Below, piece by piece: positions 42,435-50,062 of a DNA stretch of 64,000 nt. This DNA is from Paludibacteraceae bacterium. Its GTDB lineage: Bacteria > Bacteroidota > Bacteroidia > Bacteroidales > Paludibacteraceae. Position numbers and translations under genes: made by a program. The number at the start of each line of letters is the position of its first letter. Within the stretch, counting starts at the first letter, position 1. The notes under the pieces were generated by a model. The model was not told the DNA's origin, did not search any database, and worked only from the letters and a program-made list of their open reading frames with translations. Location of the stretch: positions 22,832 to 86,831 of the forward strand of contig JAILMN010000005.1 in the NCBI GenBank assembly GCA_024692565.1. Direction: 5' to 3'.

Positions 42435-43210
42435 ACTTTACGCTGGACATATATCGGGAGTTGCTGGAGCACCTTCAGCGGAAGGGGTACAAGCTCATCG
42501 ATTACCGTCAGTACCTTACGAAATCATGGCGACAAGGCGACAAGTTCGTCATCTTGCGACACGATGTAGATGCGAAGCCTGAGAACAGCGTGAGGACAGC
42601 GCAGATAGAACACGCCTTGGGTGCGCACGCGACCTATTATTTCCGCGTAGGAAAAGAGAGCAATCAACCGGAAGCGATTCGTGCTATCGTAGCGTTGGGT
42701 CACGAGATAGGCTACCATTACGAGGACTTGAGTCTGTGCGACGGCGATACAGCGAAAGCGTGGAGTCATTTTCAAACATGGTTGGCATATTTCCGGCAGT
42801 ATTATGCGGTTGAGACAATCTGCATGCACGGTGCACCAACCAGCAAATGGGACGGTAAGGATCTTTGGAAGCACTATGACTACAAGTCGCAAGGCGTGAT
42901 TGGCGAACCCTATATAGACACGGATTGGAACGATGTGTTCTACCTCACGGACACGGGTCGCTGTTGGGACGGATACACAGTAAGTGTGCGGGATAAGATA
43001 GCGGGTCGTCAGGACGAATGGACTAAGCAAGGGCTTACCTGGCACACGACGGAGCAGTTGATAGAAGCGATAGAAGCTGACCGTTTGCCGGCACATGTGA
43101 TGCTCACGAGTCATCCGCAACGTTGGACAAACAACCGCGTGGAGTGGGGCAAGGAATTGATAATACAAAATACGAAAAACATTATAAAAAAATGGATAGT
43201 AAACCATTAA
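42428..43210 (+). CDS. NodB-like polysaccharide deacetylase family protein
   Basis: A 260-residue protein starting at GTG. FVILRHDVDAKPENSVRTA carries the metal-binding Asp-x-Asp of the NodB fold in the variant form RHDVD, and GHEIGYHYEDLSLC supplies a second His motif. HVMLTSHPQRW near the end may give the last catalytic His. The variant resembles WbmS-type deacetylase-like proteins in O-antigen loci, so it could act on an N-acetyl group of an amino-uronic sugar. It overlaps the wlbA-like gene by 19 bp. Confidence 0.8.
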   Translation: MKDFTLDIYRELLEHLQRKGYKLIDYRQYLTKSWRQGDKFVILRHDVDAKPENSVRTAQIEHALGAHATYYFRVGKESNQPEAIRAIVALGHEIGYHYEDLSLCDGDTAKAWSHFQTWLAYFRQYYAVETICMHGAPTSKWDGKDLWKHYDYKSQGVIGEPYIDTDWNDVFYLTDTGRCWDGYTVSVRDKIAGRQDEWTKQGLTWHTTEQLIEAIEADRLPAHVMLTSHPQRWTNNRVEWGKELIIQNTKNIIKKWIVNH

Positions 43211-44181
43211 ATTTTGCGTTAATTGGTGCGGCAGGATATATTGCGCCGCGGCATATTAAGGCGATAGCGGACACGGGTAACAACCTGCTGGTAGCGTATG
43301 ACAAGTTTGACAGCGTAGGCCGTTTGGACAGCAGTTTTCCCAATTGTTCGTTCTTCACGGAGAATGAGCAGTTCGACCGTTTCTGCTCCAAACAGATGCG
43401 TACGGACAACCCGCTCAATTGGGTGTCTATCTGCACGCCGAACTACACGCACGACGCGTTCATTCGCTACGGCTTGCGCCTGGGATGCGATGTGATCTGC
43501 GAGAAGCCGGTAGTACTCAATCCGTACAACATCGACAACCTCGTGGAGCTGGAAGCCGAGACGGGACACAAGGCATACACCATCCTGCAGTTGCGTCTGC
43601 ACGATAAGATCCGTGCGCTCAAGCAGAAGGTAGAGAACGGACCGAAAGATAAGATCTACGACGTTGATCTGACCTATATCACGAGTCGCGGTTATTGGTA
43701 TTACGCGAGTTGGAAAGGCGACGTGCATAAGTCCGGCGGCATCGCAACCAACATCGGCGTGCATTTCTACGACATGCTGCAGTGGGTGTTTGGTGCGGTG
43801 AAGAAAAACGTGGTGCATGTGATGAGTTTCGATCGCGTAGCAGGATACTTGGAGTTGGAGCGTGCCCGCGTGCGCTATTTCCTGAGTATCAACGCGGAGT
43901 GCCTTCCGGAGAACGCTGTGCAAGGCGAGAAGCGCACTTACCGCACGCTGAATATCGACGGCGAAGAGTTCGAGTTCTCGCAGGGCTTCACCGAACTGCA
44001 TACGGAGAGTTACAAGCAGATTTTGGCGGGAGAAGGTTTCCGTATCGCGGAGGCGCGTCCGTGTATAGAGACCGTGACAGAGATTCGTCATGCGGAGCCG
44101 ATAGGTCTGGTAGGCGACTATCATCCGCTTGCCAAACTACCTTTAGCAAAACACCCCTTCGGTTGGGACGAGAGAAGGTAA
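43192..44181 (+). CDS. wlbA: Gfo/Idh/MocA oxidoreductase, WlbA/WbpB-like UDP-GlcNAcA 3-dehydrogenase
   Basis: A 329-residue NAD-dependent dehydrogenase. FALIGAAGYIAPRHIKAIAD is the dinucleotide-binding segment. CEKPVVLNPYNIDNL holds the Glu-Lys-Pro motif, and GGIATNIGVHFYDMLQWVFG matches the WlbA/WbpB substrate-binding region. The AAGYIAPRH form is particular to WlbA, which oxidises C3 of UDP-GlcNAc uronic acid before amination by WlbC/WbpE. The aminotransferase at 12.1 kb would do the next step. The ATG at 43192 is chosen over an earlier start that would lie deep in the deacetylase gene. Confidence 0.9.
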   Translation: MDSKPLNFALIGAAGYIAPRHIKAIADTGNNLLVAYDKFDSVGRLDSSFPNCSFFTENEQFDRFCSKQMRTDNPLNWVSICTPNYTHDAFIRYGLRLGCDVICEKPVVLNPYNIDNLVELEAETGHKAYTILQLRLHDKIRALKQKVENGPKDKIYDVDLTYITSRGYWYYASWKGDVHKSGGIATNIGVHFYDMLQWVFGAVKKNVVHVMSFDRVAGYLELERARVRYFLSINAECLPENAVQGEKRTYRTLNIDGEEFEFSQGFTELHTESYKQILAGEGFRIAEARPCIETVTEIRHAEPIGLVGDYHPLAKLPLAKHPFGWDERR

Positions 44182-44215
44182 ATGTTTAATGTTTAATGTG
44201 TAATGTTGAATGATT
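44181..44215. repeat. Five heptamer repeats overlapping the start of an OPX gene
   Basis: aatgttt-aatgttt-aatgtgt-aatgttg-aatgatt. The array begins at the last base of the wlbA stop codon and the fifth unit contains the ATG of the export gene at 44210, so repeat number sets the intergenic spacing. Confidence 0.8.
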
Positions 44216-45076
44216 AAACTTCGTAACATATTCTTTCTTGCGATAGTCGCTTGGGCGTTGTCATCATGTGTGACGGCGCGGAAAGTGAACTATATGCAGG
44301 AGCCTGACCGGTACATCCCTCACTATGCGGATACGCTGAGTTATGAGGATTACCAATTGCGTATCGGTGACCGCTTGTACGTCTATGTGTATTCGCTGGA
44401 CGAGAAAGTGATGGAGATGTACAATGCCGGCGGGCAGAGTTCGAACATGCGCTATCAGAGCGGTAACATAGGCGGCTCGTACGACCTGTACACTTATCTC
44501 ATTGATGACGACGGAAACATCGATTTCCCGACCATCGGTAAGCAGTACGTGCGCGGTAAAACTACGCGTGAGGTGAAGCGGTTGCTGGAAGACGAGTTGA
44601 GTAAACTGCTGAGCGAACTACCCGGTTACAGCACTGTTTCCGTAGAGGTCAATATCGTGAACCGCAGTTTCTCCATCATTGGTGCGCAGAGCGGTCGATA
44701 TTCTATCAACAAAGAGAAGATGACTATCTTCGAAGCCTTGGCGCTGGTAGGTGACTTGGCAGAGTTCAATAGTCGCAAAGAGATCAAGATTGTACGCGAG
44801 ATAGAAGGTGTGACGACCATCAAGACCTTTGATGTGCGGTCGAAAGATATCGTCAACTCGGAGTTCTACTATATCGAACCGAACGACATTATCTATATCC
44901 GTCAGATCCCGGGTTACAGCTTCGGTATCAACTCGGCTTCGACCGCATTAGGTGTGACGGCAGCAACCATCTCGTTTGGTGTATTCATCTATACCTTGGT
45001 ACAGACAGGTATCAACCACGTTAACAAATATTACGGTGCCGGCAAATCGACATCAGGGGAAGGAGGCGCACAATGA
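44210..45076 (+). CDS. Outer-membrane polysaccharide export lipoprotein (Wza/OPX family) 1
   Basis: A 288-residue lipoprotein (signal FFLAIVAWALSSC). The polysaccharide-export domain begins YQLRIGDRLYVYVYSLDEKV, with DDDGNIDFPTIGKQYVRGKT, and is followed by SLBB-type segments (VNRSFSIIGAQSGRYSINKE). The C-terminus has a hydrophobic helix (TAATISFGVFIYTLVQTG), as in outer-membrane-spanning Wza. It would form the export channel working with the Wzc kinase two genes downstream. The stop overlaps the next OPX start. Confidence 0.92.
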   Translation: MIKLRNIFFLAIVAWALSSCVTARKVNYMQEPDRYIPHYADTLSYEDYQLRIGDRLYVYVYSLDEKVMEMYNAGGQSSNMRYQSGNIGGSYDLYTYLIDDDGNIDFPTIGKQYVRGKTTREVKRLLEDELSKLLSELPGYSTVSVEVNIVNRSFSIIGAQSGRYSINKEKMTIFEALALVGDLAEFNSRKEIKIVREIEGVTTIKTFDVRSKDIVNSEFYYIEPNDIIYIRQIPGYSFGINSASTALGVTAATISFGVFIYTLVQTGINHVNKYYGAGKSTSGEGGAQ

Positions 45077-45840
45077 AACAGATTAGACTGATTGTGTTGG
45101 GCGCACTCGCGGTGCTGATGACGGGATGTTACAGCCATCGTGTGATTGGTTACTTGCAAGAACCGAAGAAGACGAATAAGTTGCCGGTGTATGACTCGGT
45201 TCCGTATGAGCCTTACCGCATTCGCGTAAACGACGAGATCATCTATCGTCTGATTACCTTGGACGAGACCATCTCGAAATCGCTTGCCGCTAACAACAGT
45301 GCGAATAGTCAGAATGCCAACGCGTACCGCGTGTATCCCGATGGCACGGTAGAGTTGCCTTTCCTCAAACCGATTCATATAGCCGGCTTGACGGAGGCGG
45401 AGGCACAGGACTCGCTGCGTGCTGCGTTCCGTGAGATCATCCCAGATGCAGATGTGAAAGTAGCGCTGTACAATAAGTATTTCTCGGTCATCGGCGACGC
45501 TCGTTCCGGACAGTACTATATCTACAAAGAGAAGATGAATATCTTCCAGGCGCTTGCGATGACGGGCGATGTGCTCAACAGCGGTGACCGTCGTCATGTG
45601 CGTATTATTCGTCCGCGCGACGGAGGAGAAGAACCTGAAGTGTTAGAGTTCGATATTCGTACCAATACGATTATCAATAGCAAATACTATTATGTGTACC
45701 CGAACGATGTCATCTACGTAGCGCGTACGAAAGACAGTTTCTATAAGGTGCCGTCTTACACCGGTTTCTTGGGACTGATCACAAGTAGCGTAGCGTTGCT
45801 GACAACGGTTCTGAATTATGTGGCATACTTGTTTAAATAA
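45073..45840 (+). CDS. Outer-membrane polysaccharide export lipoprotein (Wza/OPX family) 2
   Basis: A 255-residue lipoprotein (signal GALAVLMTGC) homologous to its neighbour: YRIRVNDEIIYRLITLDETI, YPDGTVELPFLKPIHIAGLT, YFSVIGDARSGQYYIYKEKM, and a C-terminal helix LGLITSSVALLTTVLNYVAY. Having two OPX genes in tandem is less usual; they could form mixed channels or serve different polymers. It overlaps the first by 4 bp and is followed by wzc after 5 bp. Confidence 0.92.
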   Translation: MKQIRLIVLGALAVLMTGCYSHRVIGYLQEPKKTNKLPVYDSVPYEPYRIRVNDEIIYRLITLDETISKSLAANNSANSQNANAYRVYPDGTVELPFLKPIHIAGLTEAEAQDSLRAAFREIIPDADVKVALYNKYFSVIGDARSGQYYIYKEKMNIFQALAMTGDVLNSGDRRHVRIIRPRDGGEEPEVLEFDIRTNTIINSKYYYVYPNDVIYVARTKDSFYKVPSYTGFLGLITSSVALLTTVLNYVAYLFK

Positions 45841-45845
45841 AGACT

Positions 45846-48464
45846 ATGAGTAACAACAATCAATATTACGCACCGGGAGGTAACAACCAATACTATACCC
45901 CGGGAGGCAATAATGCGTACTATCAGGGCAATCAGCAGTATTACCAGCAAGACCCGTTGGGCGGTAATAATGACGATGATGAGGGCTCGATGAGTTTCAA
46001 CCCGATCGAGTGGTTCTTCACATTCCTGCATTATTGGTATCTGTTCGTGATAGCCGTAGCGATTGCGTTGGGTCTCGCAATGCTGAAAAACCGTCGTTGG
46101 ATTCCTACGTATTATTCGCAAGGCACGATCGTCATCAAGGAGAGCGGTACGTATGGTAGCTCGGCTTCTGCGCTGATGAGCGGTTTCGGTATCGATCAGG
46201 GTTATAAGAACGTGAACAACCAGATGATCATGTTGGGTTCGTACGACCTGATGAGCCGTGTGGTTGATTCGCTGCCGATTTTGAACGTGGAGTATATCAC
46301 GCAAGGTCGTTTCAAGACGCGTCAACTGTATCGCACTTCGCCGGTGACCATCGAAACGAGTCATGTGGATGCGAATGCCTATGGTCCGTTGTTCCCCTTG
46401 GAATTCAATAAAGACGGTTCGTTGACTATTATGCAACCGGGTTCCGAAGACCAACCGCTTGTTGAAGGTGTGCATTACGGCGAACCCGTTTCATGCGAGT
46501 ATTTTACCGTCACCATCTGGCCAACCGATATGATGATGAGTTCGGGTAAGATTTACTTCCGCTTCCGCAGTCATGAGTCGCTGGTAGATGAGTTCATGGG
46601 ACGTCTGCAGTTGTCGTTCGTCACCGAAGGATCCACTGTATTGGCGTTGGCCCTCGTGAGCGAAACGCCGCAACGCGACTGCGAGTTCCTCGATAAGTTG
46701 GCGCAGATATACTTGCTGCAGAACTTGGAGCAGAAGAACGAAGTAGCAGAGAACTCGATTCGCTTCATCAACGAGCAGTTGGATAACTTGCAGTCTTCGC
46801 TGCAGGTGAGCGAAGGAGCGATGACCAATTTCCGTCAGGAGAATAAGTTCGTGGATGTGAATTCGTATGCCGGTCAGCTGATGGGTCGCATCGCGGAGTA
46901 TGAACAGGAGCAGATGGCGCTGAGGCTGCGTGAGACGTATTTTGATTACTTGATCAAGTACATTCACGATAACATTGAGAAAGATGCTGTGATCGCGCCT
47001 ACCACGATGGGCGTGAACGAACCGATTCTCGTCGGCTTAGTCACCCAACTTAACGACCTGCGTATCCAGCGAGGTGAGTTGACCGAGAAGAACGTGTACT
47101 ACGCCAAATATACGAAGGACATCGATAATGTCAAGAAGGCAATCGAAGAGGTTGTGACTTCCATGCGTGCGAGTCTGGAGATCGAGCGAGAGGATTTGCG
47201 AAATCGCTATGCGGAGGTAGAGAAATCCATCAAGCAGTTGCCGGAGAAAGAGTTGCAGATGGTAGCCATCGAGCGTAACTACCGCATCGACGATAACTAC
47301 TACACCTTCTTCTTGCAGAAACGCGCTGAGGCGGAGATCCAGAAGGCATCCAATACGCCGGATAACAGCATCATGGATAAAGCCCGTACAACGGCTGTCA
47401 TGAATGCGTCGGCGAAGAAGAAGACGACTTCTACTTATCTCATCATCGGTTTCTTGATCCCGATGGTACTCATCATCTTGAGCGAATTGCTCAATAACAA
47501 GATCCGTTCGCCGAAGGATGTTACCAAACTCAAATCCTTCCGCCTCATTGGTACGATGCGTCACGCCAAGAACCAGAACCCGACGCTGGTACGCGCTTCG
47601 CCTCGATCCAGTTATGCCGAGATGCTACGTGCGATACGAACGCGTCTGGAGTTCATCCTGCGCCGCAAGGATAAGATGACTATCTGCGTCACCTCCACGG
47701 AGTCAGGTGACGGTAAGACCTTCCTGTCCACCAACCTCGCGGCGCTGTACGCGATGACGGGCAAGAAAACCGTGCTGATTGACCTTGACTTACGTAAACC
47801 GAATATCCACACCAAATTAGGTCTGGAGAACGGGGATGGTATGTCCAATTATCTGATTGGCGACTGCGAGTTCAAAGATATTCTTGTCACCAACACGCCG
47901 TTCGGTTTCGACTTCGTGCGTGCCGGTACGATCCCGCCTAACCCGGGAGAGTTGGTGCACTCCGATAAGTTGGTTCACCTGCTGCAAGACCTGCGTGAGA
48001 AATATGACTTTATTGTCATGGATACTTCGCCTATCGGTCTGGTGCCGGATGCGTATGCCATTATTGAGCAGAGTGATATTTGCTTGTTCGTGATTCGCTG
48101 TATGCAAACCAACCGCTCGTTCTGCCAGCAGACGCTGGAGCAGATAGCCGAAGTAGTAGAGAATCATGAGAAAGTGCAAATCGTGCTTTCGGATATACCT
48201 ACTTCCGGCCGTCACTCCTACGGTTCAGGTTACGGCTACGGCTACGGCGGTTACGGCGGGTATGGCTACGGTCACTTCGGTTATGGCGGTTATGGCGGTT
48301 ACGGCTACGGTTACGGCGAGAACAACGGCCGCGCAAAACGCTATGGTAAGTTATACGGTAAGATCTACGGCAGACTCGTTAAGGACGACAAAGCGTATCG
48401 CTCGTACCAGTATTATCACCATGACGAGGATGACGAAGAGTCGCAGAATCAGACGAAAGATTAG
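45846..48464 (+). CDS. Polysaccharide co-polymerase / BY-kinase (Wzc-like) with Tyr-rich ends
   Basis: An 872-residue inner-membrane tyrosine autokinase. Two membrane helices (WYLFVIAVAIALGLAML near 60-80, YLIIGFLIPMVLIILSELL near 530) flank a periplasmic Wzz domain. The kinase follows with Walker A TSTESGDGKTFLSTNLA, Walker A' TVLIDLDLRKP and Walker B DFIVMDTSPIGL. The C-terminal tail (about residues 790-835) is a Gly-Tyr repeat such as GYGYGGYGGYGYGHFGYGG. The first 45 residues are also Tyr/Asn/Gly-rich with repeated YY. Tail tyrosines are normally phosphorylated to control polymer length. Confidence 0.93.
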   Translation: MSNNNQYYAPGGNNQYYTPGGNNAYYQGNQQYYQQDPLGGNNDDDEGSMSFNPIEWFFTFLHYWYLFVIAVAIALGLAMLKNRRWIPTYYSQGTIVIKESGTYGSSASALMSGFGIDQGYKNVNNQMIMLGSYDLMSRVVDSLPILNVEYITQGRFKTRQLYRTSPVTIETSHVDANAYGPLFPLEFNKDGSLTIMQPGSEDQPLVEGVHYGEPVSCEYFTVTIWPTDMMMSSGKIYFRFRSHESLVDEFMGRLQLSFVTEGSTVLALALVSETPQRDCEFLDKLAQIYLLQNLEQKNEVAENSIRFINEQLDNLQSSLQVSEGAMTNFRQENKFVDVNSYAGQLMGRIAEYEQEQMALRLRETYFDYLIKYIHDNIEKDAVIAPTTMGVNEPILVGLVTQLNDLRIQRGELTEKNVYYAKYTKDIDNVKKAIEEVVTSMRASLEIEREDLRNRYAEVEKSIKQLPEKELQMVAIERNYRIDDNYYTFFLQKRAEAEIQKASNTPDNSIMDKARTTAVMNASAKKKTTSTYLIIGFLIPMVLIILSELLNNKIRSPKDVTKLKSFRLIGTMRHAKNQNPTLVRASPRSSYAEMLRAIRTRLEFILRRKDKMTICVTSTESGDGKTFLSTNLAALYAMTGKKTVLIDLDLRKPNIHTKLGLENGDGMSNYLIGDCEFKDILVTNTPFGFDFVRAGTIPPNPGELVHSDKLVHLLQDLREKYDFIVMDTSPIGLVPDAYAIIEQSDICLFVIRCMQTNRSFCQQTLEQIAEVVENHEKVQIVLSDIPTSGRHSYGSGYGYGYGGYGGYGYGHFGYGGYGGYGYGYGENNGRAKRYGKLYGKIYGRLVKDDKAYRSYQYYHHDEDDEESQNQTKD

Positions 48465-48469
48465 AGACA

Positions 48470-49945
48470 ATGACAGCGTTTGATAACGATAAATATATCC
48501 GCATTCAGTCGGAGCGCATCCGAGAGCGCATCGCGCATTTCGGCAATAAGTTGTACCTCGAAATGGGAGGTAAACTCTTCGACGACATGCATGCGAGTCG
48601 TGTGCTGCCCGGTTTTATGCCGGATAGCAAGTTGCGTATGTTGACCCAACTGCGCGATTCGCTGGAGATCATTATCGTTATCTCGGCGGAAGACATCGAA
48701 CGCAATAAGGTGCGCCAAGACCTCGGCATCACCTATGACGAAGACGTACTGCGTCTGCGTGAAGAGTTCATGAGACGCGGTTTCATGGTTTCGTCCGTTG
48801 TCATCACCCATTATACCGGTCAGCGTTCGGCGGACACCTATCGCCAGCGCCTCGAATGGCAGGGCATCAAGGTCTATTACCATTATATCATCGAGGGCTA
48901 TCCGCATAATGTGGAACTCATTGCCTCGCCGGACGGTTTTGGTCGCAATGACTATATCGAAACTACGCGTCCGTTGGTAGTAGTGACGGCTCCTGGTCCT
49001 GGTAGCGGTAAGATGGCGGTGTGTCTCAGTCAGTTATACAACGAGCAAGCGCACGGTCGCGAAGCCGGTTATGCTAAGTTCGAGACCTTCCCTGTATGGA
49101 ACTTGCCGCTCAAGCACCCGCTCAACGTAGCTTACGAAGCGGCTACGGCGGATATACAGGATGTGAATATGATTGACCCGTTCCACTTGGAAGCGTATGG
49201 CACGACCGCTGTCAACTACAATCGCGACGTGGAGATCTTCCCTGTGCTGGATGCGCTGTTCACCTCCATCTACGGCCAGAGTCCGTATAAGTCGCCTACC
49301 GACATGGGAGTCAATATGGTGGGTTTCTGTATCAGCGACGACGAGGTTGTGCGCGAGGCAAGCAAACAGGAGATCATACGGCGTTATTTCCATGCGTTGT
49401 GCCGCTTGGCGAACGGCGCATGCAATGATGCGGAAATCCAGAAAATAGCCTTGCTGCAGAAGCAGGTAGGCATCAACACTGCTTACCGCAAGACCGTGGT
49501 AGCAGCGCGCGAACGCAAGGAGCAGAGTGGGGGAGGATTGAAACCGTTCGTGCATGCTGCGGCATTGGAACTTCCTGACGGGCGGATCATCACTGCGGAA
49601 GCCAGTGACCTCTTAGGCTCTTCGGCGGCGCTGCTTATCAATGTGATGAAAGAGTTGGCGGGTATTGATCATAGCATCAAACTGATTCCGCAGAACATGA
49701 TTGAACCGATACAACGTACTAAAATAGAATATTTACACGGGCATAACCCGCGTCTGCACACGGATGAGGTGTTAGTAGCGCTTTCCGTTCTTTCGCTTCA
49801 TGACGACAACTGCCGACGGGCGTTAGAGACGCTACCGCTGTTCAAAGGCTGTCAAGTGCACTCCACGGTAATGCTCAAAGAAGTAGATTTACGTACTTTT
49901 GCGAAGTTAGGCGTTGACTTGACGTCTGACCCCGCGCACAAATAA
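48470..49945 (+). CDS. DUF1846 family protein
   Basis: A 491-residue cytoplasmic protein matching DUF1846 over its length: FDNDKYIRIQSERIRERI at the start, GKLFDDMHASRVLPGF, VVVTAPGPGSGKMAVCLSQL (a P-loop-like segment) and HAAALELPDGRIITAEAS. The structure is reported to combine kinase-like and other folds; the reaction is unknown to me. It lies 5 bp after wzc, so it is probably co-transcribed with the capsule genes. Its last codons contain the likely promoter of the cobalamin operon. Confidence 0.9.
   Translation: MTAFDNDKYIRIQSERIRERIAHFGNKLYLEMGGKLFDDMHASRVLPGFMPDSKLRMLTQLRDSLEIIIVISAEDIERNKVRQDLGITYDEDVLRLREEFMRRGFMVSSVVITHYTGQRSADTYRQRLEWQGIKVYYHYIIEGYPHNVELIASPDGFGRNDYIETTRPLVVVTAPGPGSGKMAVCLSQLYNEQAHGREAGYAKFETFPVWNLPLKHPLNVAYEAATADIQDVNMIDPFHLEAYGTTAVNYNRDVEIFPVLDALFTSIYGQSPYKSPTDMGVNMVGFCISDDEVVREASKQEIIRRYFHALCRLANGACNDAEIQKIALLQKQVGINTAYRKTVVAARERKEQSGGGLKPFVHAAALELPDGRIITAEASDLLGSSAALLINVMKELAGIDHSIKLIPQNMIEPIQRTKIEYLHGHNPRLHTDEVLVALSVLSLHDDNCRRALETLPLFKGCQVHSTVMLKEVDLRTFAKLGVDLTSDPAHK
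49894..49902 (+). promoter_or_regulatory. Possible -7 box for the cobalamin operon
   Basis: TACTTTTGC lies inside the 3' end of the DUF1846 gene, just upstream of the riboswitch. The upstream element is poor, so this is tentative. Confidence 0.4.
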
Positions 49946-50032
49946 GTTGAGAGAACTCGGGTGAGAATCCCGGACTGACCGGCAACTGTGATGACCGTAA
50001 GGTCTAAGTCAGATCGCTTGCTTTTTGTGCTA
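49915..50032 (+). promoter_or_regulatory. Cobalamin riboswitch
   Basis: The leader before btuB has the conserved core GGTGAGAATCCCGGACTGAC followed by CGGCAACTGTGATGACCG, and then a B12-box-like AAGTCAGATCGC. GTCTGAC and GTCAGAT can close the outer stem. In this class adenosylcobalamin binding represses the downstream transporter genes. The first btuB ATG (50063) follows closely, consistent with control of translation. The riboswitch overlaps the end of the DUF1846 gene by about 30 bp. Confidence 0.88.
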
Positions 50033-50062
50033 ATTGATAGTCCTCCAGGATTAGGACGAACA

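Noticed and set aside
43219..44124. A 301-codon minus-strand frame opposite the wlbA-like gene
   Set aside because: The plus-strand gene has full family motifs; the antisense product looks like a composition artefact.
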